A stretch of DNA of 18,913 nt, from contig CAKUWD010000035.1 of NCBI GenBank assembly GCA_934699065.1, forward strand, positions 1-18,913. The letters are read 5' to 3'. The position numbers and the translations under genes were made by a program. This DNA is from an uncultured Treponema sp. (GTDB lineage: Bacteria; Spirochaetota; Spirochaetia; Treponematales; Treponemataceae). Shown in pieces: positions 13,733 through 18,913 of this stretch. The stretch's first letter is position 1. Each line of letters opens with the position of its first letter. The notes beneath the pieces are model-generated. The model saw only the letters and a program-made list of their open reading frames with translations, was not told the DNA's origin and did not search any database.

Positions 13733-14115
13733 TAATGAATGGAAAAAATTATTCAGAAGAAATAAAAAAACTTCTTATTCAGAATTCAAAAAGCATTGAT
13801 GAACGCTTTTTTGAGAATAACAGTTTTTCACTTGTTTCTCTCCGAAATGGAATCATTCAGGGATTTTCAGCCTATTATAAAATTTCTAATAGTCTGTGCG
13901 AAATTTTTTTATGTATATCGCCTGAACTGATAGATCAACCTGAAGAAATAAAGCTACTTGAAAAACTGATTTCTGTTGCAAGAGGTAATGGATTTGAGAC
14001 TTTAAAAGTATGTGTCCAAAATCTTTCAGAGCATGAAAAATATGTTTGTAAAAGAAAAGGTTTTAGAGAAGAAACTTCTTCTGATACACAGACCGTACTT
14101 TGCAAGCATATCTAA
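13729..14115 (+). CDS. Small GNAT-like acetyltransferase
   Basis: 128 residues. The C-terminal third has the GNAT layout: a helix LEKLISVARGNGFETLKVCVQ, then NLSEHEKYVCKRKGFREE, the family's acceptor-end motif, with KRKGF in place of the usual YEKxGF. The N-terminal part lacks a clear acetyl-CoA loop (Q/RxxGxG/A), so activity is uncertain. It starts inside the MATE stop (ATGA overlap) and is therefore coexpressed with the pump, a pairing compatible with drug modification plus export. The start may instead be the ATG at 13735. Confidence 0.5.
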   Translation: MIMNGKNYSEEIKKLLIQNSKSIDERFFENNSFSLVSLRNGIIQGFSAYYKISNSLCEIFLCISPELIDQPEEIKLLEKLISVARGNGFETLKVCVQNLSEHEKYVCKRKGFREETSSDTQTVLCKHI

Positions 14116-14255
14116 AATCAGGGGATGGAAAAATCCTTTCCTCAGAAGTGATTGATAACGGCGGAAACGGACATCATGCTATCCCAGAGCTTTTTGCAAA
14201 AGGAGAGCTCAAGCCAAACTTTGAAGCTAAGTGCAACCATCACGGGAATGTGTAA
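14112..14255 (+). pseudogene. Remnant of a NifX/NafY-family protein gene
   Basis: A frame without a start, following the GNAT gene. It encodes GDGKILSSEVIDNGGNGHH and then AIPELFAKGELKPNFEAKCN HHG, ending at TAA 14253-14255. The first part matches the dinitrogenase iron-molybdenum cofactor (NifX-like) family pattern DGKI.SSEVID..G.GH. The second matches the family's C-terminal end (KGEL.PN...C.HHG). The roughly 50 residues usually between them, including CGGIG, are missing. It is therefore an internally deleted, 5'-truncated relic. Confidence 0.6.
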
Positions 14256-14268
14256 AACCACTGCAGGC

Positions 14269-14919
14269 TCAAAATTTTACAAGTTCGAAACTTTTCTTTG
14301 TCAGTTCACAAAGTTTATCAAAGTCTGTCACGGCTGTAAGCAAGACCGTAATCCAGTATTTTTTGTTCATATGATATGCAGGGAAGATTGATTTTTTATC
14401 TGTGATTGATTCGACATTTTCCGCCTTCAGATTCACAGCCCAGACCGGCTCATCACTTTCAAGACCAAGATTCTTAAACTTGATTTGCATTATAAGAGCG
14501 AACCACTTGTTGTTCGGGCAGCGATAAACTGTGCTGCTGTCATATGGTTCTGCTGCCCAGGGATTATCCCCCGGTGCGTTAAAATATGAATGCAGAAAAT
14601 CAACATACTTTTCTTTGATATCCTGACTGCTAAAACACTTATCCCGGATTTCTTCAATCACATTCTGAACTTCACTGCGAATTTGGCCGACAAAGGCTCC
14701 CTGCGCAGAAGCTACATTAAAAAGCACATATTTTTCATTGGTTTCTGTTTCAAAAACATCAGCTGTGAGAGTTTTGTCTGAAAGTTTGATTTCTGCATAA
14801 AACTGGCCGCCAGCGATTTCTTTCTTAAGCACAAGCTTGGCGTCGACTTCTGAAAAACCAAAAGCAAGCAATTTTTCTTTCTGAGGAACTGATGTATTTA
14901 AGATATAGCTGTAATCCAT
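14269..14919 (-). CDS. MmcQ/YjbR-family protein
   Basis: 216 residues. The C-terminal half is a YjbR (DUF419) domain: APGDNPWAAEPYDSSTVYRC (about 115-134), NKWFALIMQIKFKNLGL, then the hallmark FPAYHMNKKYWITVLL (about 179-194). YjbR proteins have a double-wing fold and are suspected DNA-binding proteins; the function is unproven. The N-terminal 100 residues form an extra domain found in longer members. It lies 12 bp after the DUF2087 gene and is probably cotranscribed with it. It converges on the MATE-GNAT unit. Confidence 0.8.
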   Translation of the reverse strand: MDYSYILNTSVPQKEKLLAFGFSEVDAKLVLKKEIAGGQFYAEIKLSDKTLTADVFETETNEKYVLFNVASAQGAFVGQIRSEVQNVIEEIRDKCFSSQDIKEKYVDFLHSYFNAPGDNPWAAEPYDSSTVYRCPNNKWFALIMQIKFKNLGLESDEPVWAVNLKAENVESITDKKSIFPAYHMNKKYWITVLLTAVTDFDKLCELTKKSFELVKF

Positions 14920-14931
14920 TTTCTTCTGCTT

Positions 14932-15210
14932 TTATTCTTCGTGTACCCAGTATTCGTGACAGTCCGGAGTCCGGTCCATAAGAAAAGCATCATACAATTC
15001 CCGACGCAAAAGAGAATGATCTCCAAACGAATGCCAGCGTTTTAGAATCATATTGACCTCAAGCTCAGAATATCTCTTTCCCTTTTCAAACCTGGTAATC
15101 AGATATTCCAGGACTGCCCTCTTCTCTTCCTTTTTCTTTGGCCAGCGAATAATAATTCCGTCTGCATTTTTGATTGATTTCAAAATCTCTTCACTTTCTG
15201 TAATATTCAT
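14932..15210 (-). CDS. DUF2087-family protein
   Basis: 92 residues. The DUF2087 core is clear: PKKKEEKRAVLEYLITRFE (about 24-42), KRYSELEVNMILKRWH (45-60), then DHSLLRRELYDAFLMDRTPD and a final YWV. The domain is often fused to, or next to, winged-helix regulators and may bind nucleic acid; its role is unknown. It is the first gene of a two-gene unit with the YjbR protein. There is no Shine-Dalgarno at the ATG; a strong promoter ends 6 bp before it. Confidence 0.8.
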   Translation of the reverse strand: MNITESEEILKSIKNADGIIIRWPKKKEEKRAVLEYLITRFEKGKRYSELEVNMILKRWHSFGDHSLLRRELYDAFLMDRTPDCHEYWVHEE

Positions 15211-15245
15211 ATTCTAATTGTAATATTCTTGAAGTTAGTTTTCAA
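15211..15245 (-). promoter_or_regulatory. DUF2087 promoter, leaderless layout
   Basis: -35 TTGAAA at 15240-15245, 17-bp spacer, -10 TACAAT at 15217-15222, six bases (TAGAAT), then ATG at 15210. It abuts the first inverted iteron (15249). Confidence 0.75.
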
Positions 15246-15248
15246 CAG

Positions 15249-15786
15249 ATGTAACAGTTTGATTATCTAAGTCTTAAATAAACTGTTACATGTCTATTAT
15301 CTTAAATATACTGTTACATACTTGTACCATGTAACAGTTTATTATCTGCCCCCATTCTTCCGCTTTGATTCAATAACTTAAATACTCTGTTACATGCCCT
15401 TCCTTAAATAAACTGTTACATTTTTTCCTGAATTCCAACTGTATTTATGAGGATGCCCGGAAAAAATTGTCCATATGTAACAGTCTTGTTATCTAAAATC
15501 TAAACTGCATGAATATAAGTCCCTTAAACACACTGTTACATATCTAATTCTTAAAAGAACTGTTACATTCCTTCAATATGTAACAGTTCTTTTATCACTC
15601 TTTCCATGAATTACCAGCTTTCTGGCCAAATCTGAGGTTGTACAATCCAAAGACCAAAAAATCTTGCTATCCATGTAACACTTTATTTAAACACACTGTT
15701 ACATTTCTTATTCTTAAATACTCTGTTACATATAGATTTCTTAAATAAACTGTTACAAATAATCAGTATGTAACAGTCTGGTTATC
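15249..15786. repeat. Iteron field, 15 copies of a 18-19-bp repeat
   Basis: Direct copies (CTTAAATAAACTGTTACAT type) start at 15273, 15301, 15377, 15403, 15523, 15550, 15686, 15713 and 15740. Inverted copies (ATGTAACAG...TTATC) start at 15249, 15329, 15475, 15578 and 15768, and a variant (ATGTAACACTTTATTTAA) at 15673. Within groups the starts are 26-28 bp apart. Such arrays bind plasmid initiator proteins and control replication or incompatibility. The rest of this gap (15787-15975) shows nothing I can assign. Confidence 0.9.
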
Positions 15787-15975
15787 CCAACAAAATCTTT
15801 GCAGCAACATCTTTTCCAGGTTCATTTTTCTGTTCATTTTATGAAAATTTCCGCATAAAAAATGCTCCGAATAAACAACGCTAAAAAAGGCCTGTAGAGC
15901 GATTTTACCCCCAAATCGATATATTACTCGTTTTTTTCAAAAAAGCCTCTCAGAATCAATCCTAGAGCCTCTTTT

Positions 15976-16155
15976 GTTTACATATATAATTTATATGTAA
16001 ACATATATTTTTGATATGTTATCATATATTTATTACATGTTATTCTCATTATTTTTCGCATATATATTATATATGTTTACATATATTCTTTCACAATTTA
16101 CATATTTTTCATATATTTTTTTACTTGTTTTTTCATATAAATTAACATATAATCT
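15976..16155 (+). promoter_or_regulatory. ACATAT-rich palindromic region upstream of parA
   Basis: A very AT-rich stretch dense in ACATAT/ATATGT. It opens with an 11-bp inverted repeat GTTTACATATA (15976-15986) / TATATGTAAAC (15992-16002). Further ATATGT and ACATAT words run to about 16155. A -10-like TATAAT at 16148-16153 and a GGTGGG ribosome site (16173-16178) precede parA. The position fits a partition site and/or parA operator; this is inferred from location and repeat structure. Confidence 0.55.
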
Positions 16156-16183
16156 TAAATATACAAAATTTAGGTGGGAATCA

Positions 16184-16933
16184 ATGAAACGAATTTGTGT
16201 TGCTATTCAAAAAGGCGGAGTTGGTAAGACAACCGTCAGTGTAAATCTTTCTGCAGAACTTGCAAAATCAAAAAAGGTAGTATTAATCGATGCCGATCCT
16301 CAGGGCAACAGTACTAGCTCTCTGGTAGACAGTTTTGAATATGAACTTGCAGATATTCTTTATGGAAATGTTGCCGTAGATGAAGCTGTTTGCAAAACAA
16401 GTATTGATAATCTTTTTATCATTCCAACAGCTGCAATTGATGAAAAAGGAAATAACCAGCTGAAAAAATATCGTGCAAATGAAGCTGCAGGAAATCCATT
16501 TGCATTTGCTGATATTACAGATGCTCTTGCAGAACAGGGCTTTGACTACTGTATATTCGACACATCCCCTAACTTCGATGATTTTGAAGAAAATATAATG
16601 GCTGCCACAGATGAAACAATTGCTGTTGTAATGCCAGATATTTTCTCTCAGGATGGACTTCAGATTTTCGAAAACAACCTGCAGAACTTCAAAAAAAGAA
16701 AGCGTGTAAATAATCCTATATTCAAAACATTCGTTTTCAATGCAGTAAACCTTTCTACAAAAATGGCAAAGGATATTCTGGCTCAGCTTGCATCCAGTGA
16801 ATTAAACTATGTAACAGTTCCTCAGGATCAGAATTTCAGAAAAGCCCAGGGTGTAAGACAGACAATCCAGCAATTTGGAGCAAAAGCAGAAACTGTTGCT
16901 GCATTTCAAAAGCTTGCATCATTTGTAAAATAA
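16184..16933 (+). CDS. parA: ParA-type partition ATPase
   Basis: 249 residues. Deviant Walker A KGGVGKTT (10-17) with the signature lysine, Walker A' IDADPQGN (35-42), and FDTSPNFDDF (125-134) in the Walker B/switch II position. It is short and lacks an N-terminal HTH domain, as in type Ib partition ATPases and chromosomal Soj proteins. It drives ATP-dependent positioning of the replicon at cell division together with a centromere-binding partner, probably the next gene. The start at 16184 is chosen because it has GGTGGG 5 bases upstream and begins the conserved MKRICVAIQKGG; an in-frame ATG at 16016 would add about 56 residues read from the AT-rich repeats. One iteron-like core lies inside the gene (16809-16820). 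Confidence 0.92.
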   Translation: MKRICVAIQKGGVGKTTVSVNLSAELAKSKKVVLIDADPQGNSTSSLVDSFEYELADILYGNVAVDEAVCKTSIDNLFIIPTAAIDEKGNNQLKKYRANEAAGNPFAFADITDALAEQGFDYCIFDTSPNFDDFEENIMAATDETIAVVMPDIFSQDGLQIFENNLQNFKKRKRVNNPIFKTFVFNAVNLSTKMAKDILAQLASSELNYVTVPQDQNFRKAQGVRQTIQQFGAKAETVAAFQKLASFVK

Positions 16934-16947
16934 GGGAGTTTTAAGAC

Positions 16948-17310
16948 ATGGCTATTTCAATAAAAAAATCATCATCTGAAAATAAACAAACTGTTACATC
17001 GCCTTCCTCTCTTCCGGAAGCAGTTCAAACACAAATTTCAAGCAATTTGAAACTGGATAAAACAGATTACACAGAATATAAAGAACCTGTTAAACAAACT
17101 GTTACATCAGAAAGTCCTAAAGGAAAACGAAGTGATGATGTTGTACAGTTAAAGTTTTCAAAAGGAAAAAGAGCAGAAGCAAAAGCTTTCTATGCAAGCT
17201 ATGATGTAAAAATGAATGCTGGTTTTGAAATGGCATATGAATTTCTTAAAGAAGAAGTTTTAGCCGGACACGTAAAGCTTTCAAAAAGTGGTGTACAGCG
17301 TATAAATTAG
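16948..17310 (+). CDS. Putative ParA partner (ParB-like) small protein
   Basis: 120 residues, 14 bp after parA with GGGAG upstream. The N-terminal half is low-complexity and polar, as in disordered ParA-activating tails of small ParB proteins. The C-terminal half (about 60-120) is basic and helical: VVQLKFSKGKRAEAKAFYAS, then FEMAYEFLKEEVLAGHVKLS. It has no KorB/Spo0J-type ParB domain. The partner role is inferred from gene order and size. Oddly, the iteron sequence occurs twice inside the gene in the same frame, encoding KQTVTS at 13-18 and 49-54. Confidence 0.55.
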   Translation: MAISIKKSSSENKQTVTSPSSLPEAVQTQISSNLKLDKTDYTEYKEPVKQTVTSESPKGKRSDDVVQLKFSKGKRAEAKAFYASYDVKMNAGFEMAYEFLKEEVLAGHVKLSKSGVQRIN

Positions 17311-17325
17311 GGGAGACAAAACAGT

Positions 17326-17344
17326 CTTAAATAAACTGTTACAT
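17326..17344 (+). promoter_or_regulatory. Iteron immediately before the rep start codon
   Basis: A perfect CTTAAATAAACTGTTACAT copy ends 4 bp before the rep ATG (17349). Initiator binding here would block rep expression, the usual autoregulatory loop of iteron plasmids. The RNA can also fold AACAGT (17320-17325) with ACTGTT (17335-17340). Confidence 0.75.
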
Positions 17345-17348
17345 AATT

Positions 17349-18335
17349 ATGAAAAAAACTGATATATCAAAAACACTGGTTCCCGTTAGTGAAGACAATA
17401 CATTAAATGAATTGTTTGACATCGTTACAACAGGAGATCAGCCAAAATACTTAAGTTATATTCCAGGGCTTTTTACAACAGCGTCTCTCCCTTTTAAAAA
17501 TGTAAATAAAACAGTTTTTACAAGAAAAGGAAGTCAAGGACTTACATTAACCCTTACATCACCAATAAACGTTCCGTATGGCCGTTATGGAAGACTTCTT
17601 CTTACAATTTTAACAACCCATGCAGTTCTTTCAAAAGAAAAGAATGTACCTGTCTTGATTGAATATAATTCGCTTTCAGAATTATTAAAGGAAATGCAGC
17701 TTCCTCGTCAGAGAGGTAAAGATATAAAAGAGCAGTTGGATTGTTTTACAAATGCAACCTTTGCCTTTACTCATAAAGAAACCTCTCTTAAAAGCGGATA
17801 TCTTTTTAAGGATTTGTATGAAGAAGGAAATTATCCAAAAAAGGATGTTGAAGTAACAACAAAGACAACTGGTACAATTCGTTTTACAACAGCTGTTCAA
17901 TTTCAGGAAGTAAGAGATAATGTATCCGATCCTAAATACGGAAATTTCAAAATTGCTATATCGGCAGAGTTTGCCAGCTTCTGTCAAAAGCATGCAGTTC
18001 CTATTGATTATGGTGTTTACAAAAGTATTTCCAGCGCTGTTGGAAAAGATATATATGCCTGGCTTGTATATCGCAATAATGGGCTTAAGGATTCAGCTTT
18101 TATTCCACGCGATAAACTGGTTGAACAGTTTATGCCTGTAAATGAAAATCAAGACAAAAACACTGTGAATGTAAATTATGCTTTTATAATTAATCAGATA
18201 AAGGAGATTAAGAAAAAGCATTATCCTGAAGTTAATATCGACATTTCATCTGATACTGGAATTACTTTATATAAAAGTCCAACTCCTATCATTAAGAATG
18301 AAACAAGATATGCTTTGATTACATCAACAATTTAA
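17349..18335 (+). CDS. Plasmid replication initiator, RepA_C type
   Basis: 328 residues. The central segment INVPYGRYGRLLLTILTTHA (about 74-93), then YNSLSELLKEMQLPRQRGKD and IKEQLDCFTNATFAF, follows the plasmid RepA_C family pattern (PYG..PRLLL.WLTTEAV ... L.SEF...LGL). That family binds iterons and opens the origin for DnaB loading in theta replication. The downstream half (ISAEFASFCQKHAVPIDYGV, KDIYAWLVYR) is a further winged-helix-like segment. The start follows an iteron and lacks a normally spaced Shine-Dalgarno; GGGGAG lies 33 bases upstream. It is flanked on both sides by iterons, so it most likely initiates at 18343-18667 and/or 15249-15786. Confidence 0.82.
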   Translation: MKKTDISKTLVPVSEDNTLNELFDIVTTGDQPKYLSYIPGLFTTASLPFKNVNKTVFTRKGSQGLTLTLTSPINVPYGRYGRLLLTILTTHAVLSKEKNVPVLIEYNSLSELLKEMQLPRQRGKDIKEQLDCFTNATFAFTHKETSLKSGYLFKDLYEEGNYPKKDVEVTTKTTGTIRFTTAVQFQEVRDNVSDPKYGNFKIAISAEFASFCQKHAVPIDYGVYKSISSAVGKDIYAWLVYRNNGLKDSAFIPRDKLVEQFMPVNENQDKNTVNVNYAFIINQIKEIKKKHYPEVNIDISSDTGITLYKSPTPIIKNETRYALITSTI

Positions 18336-18342
18336 AATTATG

Positions 18343-18667
18343 ATGTAACAGTTTATTTAAGAAATTTAGATGTAACAGAGTGTTTAAGAAAATGTTAGTT
18401 ATCCACATTTTCAACACTTCTACTATTAGTAAAATAAATTTATTAGTTAATTATTAGTATATATAGTAGATTTTAATACTCTGTTACATCTTCTTAAAGA
18501 AACTGTTACACTAATTTTATTTAGATTCATTTTCTTCCATATATAACATTAAAGTCATAAAAAGGTAATATTTAAATACACTGTTACATTAAAAAGGACT
18601 TATCCGCAGCTAAAAAGTGGATGAATTTAAATAGACTGTTACATAAATCTTAAATACAGTGTTACAT
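18343..18667. other. oriV: Probable replication origin, second iteron cluster
   Basis: Two inverted iterons (18343-18361, 18370-18388), then a perfect DnaA box TTATCCACA (18399-18407). Next is a very AT-rich stretch with three TATTAGT repeats (18424, 18441, 18452). Five direct iterons follow (18471, 18493, 18571, 18626, 18649), and a DnaA-box-like TTATCCGCA (18600-18608). Iterons plus a DnaA box plus an AT-rich unwinding region downstream of rep is the standard theta-plasmid origin. Apart from these elements, 18336-18736 holds no gene that I see. Confidence 0.8.
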
Positions 18668-18736
18668 TATAAAATGCATGGAAAACAGAGTTTATACATG
18701 GGTAATATACGACTACCAACGTTCGCATATTGATAT

Positions 18737-18748
18737 TATAATATAACT
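18737..18748 (+). promoter_or_regulatory. -10 box directly before the last gene
   Basis: A consensus TATAAT (18737-18742), six bases, then ATG at 18749. No Shine-Dalgarno; the -35 is weak. It has the same spacing as the other leaderless-type starts in the window. Confidence 0.5.
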
Positions 18749-18913
18749 ATGTCTTTTACGGTTGAGAACAATGGCAGGGATTTGAAAATGAAAGAGTATA
18801 AATTTTATGGATGGCAGACAGCGGATTGCAAGCCCGCAGATTCAGCTTTTAAGAAAATTGAAAATCCGCGTCACCTTTATGATATCCTCAGCGAAATCTG
18901 GTGTGTCGAAACT
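18749..18913 (+). CDS. YunG-like protein, N-terminal part
   Basis: The frame is open from ATG 18749 to the end of the window (55 codons, no stop). It begins MSFTVENNGRDLK, then MKEYKFYGWQTADCKPADSA, with LYDILSEIWCVET near the edge. The last motif resembles the start of YunG-family proteins (L...L..IW..eT), whose function is unknown; this is a weak, memory-based match. The ATG at 18788 is an alternative start. A consensus -10 six bases before 18749 and the lack of a Shine-Dalgarno favour the first ATG as a leaderless start. Confidence 0.5.
   Translation, partial: MSFTVENNGRDLKMKEYKFYGWQTADCKPADSAFKKIENPRHLYDILSEIWCVET

Noticed and set aside
16016..16183. Upstream start for ParA adding about 56 residues
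   Set aside because: The extension is read from the AT-rich ACATAT repeats, while ATG 16184 has a good ribosome site and begins the conserved sequence.
15249..18667. Repeats with regular spacing as a CRISPR array
   Set aside because: The gaps between units are only about 8-10 bp, copies occur in both orientations and inside genes, and no cas gene is present. They fit replication iterons.
1..18913. tRNA or rRNA genes, insertion-sequence transposases, integrases
   Set aside because: I saw none in either strand, so the recombination proposed for the block junctions cannot be tied to a visible mobile-element enzyme.

Overview
The window looks like spirochaete DNA, most likely a gut- or rumen-type Treponema. 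I infer this from protein styles and low-GC codon use in the flanks, not from a marker gene. By eye it is a mosaic of AT-rich flanks (about 1-2108 and 12060-18913) and a GC-rich middle (about 2109-12060). The middle itself carries a lower-GC restriction-modification insert (about 3451-7071).

Left flank: the tail of a DUF2798 membrane protein, then a complete hipBA toxin-antitoxin operon with two mirror-oriented operators, then a short stretch of gene debris. The debris ends in a 95-bp piece of a MATE transporter gene whose intact relative lies 10.5 kb away at 12314-13732.

Middle block, nearly all on the minus strand: an RsgI-like anti-sigma protein (2126-2479) and a SigI-type sigma factor (10681-11421), normally adjacent partners but here 8 kb apart. 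Between them are two alkylation-repair genes (ogt and an AlkA-type glycosylase, the latter ATGA-coupled to sigI) and a copper-type csoR / P1B ATPase / small membrane protein cluster with a perfect palindromic operator. A FokI-like restriction-modification locus is also there. Its endonuclease is split by a frameshift in an A8 tract and lacks its extreme N-terminus. Its methyltransferase corresponds to only the first half of the two-domain M.FokI type. A HARE-domain nuclease-like gene and an 86-codon ORF sit between them. Intergenic gaps carry mosaics of small hairpins, many with three-base loops, and a 41-42-bp tandem repeat.

Right flank: a MATE efflux pump preceded by a terminator/antiterminator-like leader, a small GNAT-like protein, a NifX-family remnant, and a DUF2087-YjbR pair. 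Then comes a replicon core: a large iteron field, an ACATAT-rich palindromic region, parA, a small putative ParA partner, a RepA_C-type initiator, and a second iteron cluster with a DnaA box and an AT-rich segment. The window ends in the start of a YunG-like gene. The replication and partition genes suggest a plasmid, chromid or integrated plasmid; hipBA would fit as a stability module.

A cross-cutting signal is that seven transcription-unit-leading ORFs have a TAnnnT hexamer exactly 6 bp before ATG and no usable Shine-Dalgarno sequence, while other leading genes mostly have a clear one. This predicts a substantial class of leaderless mRNAs.
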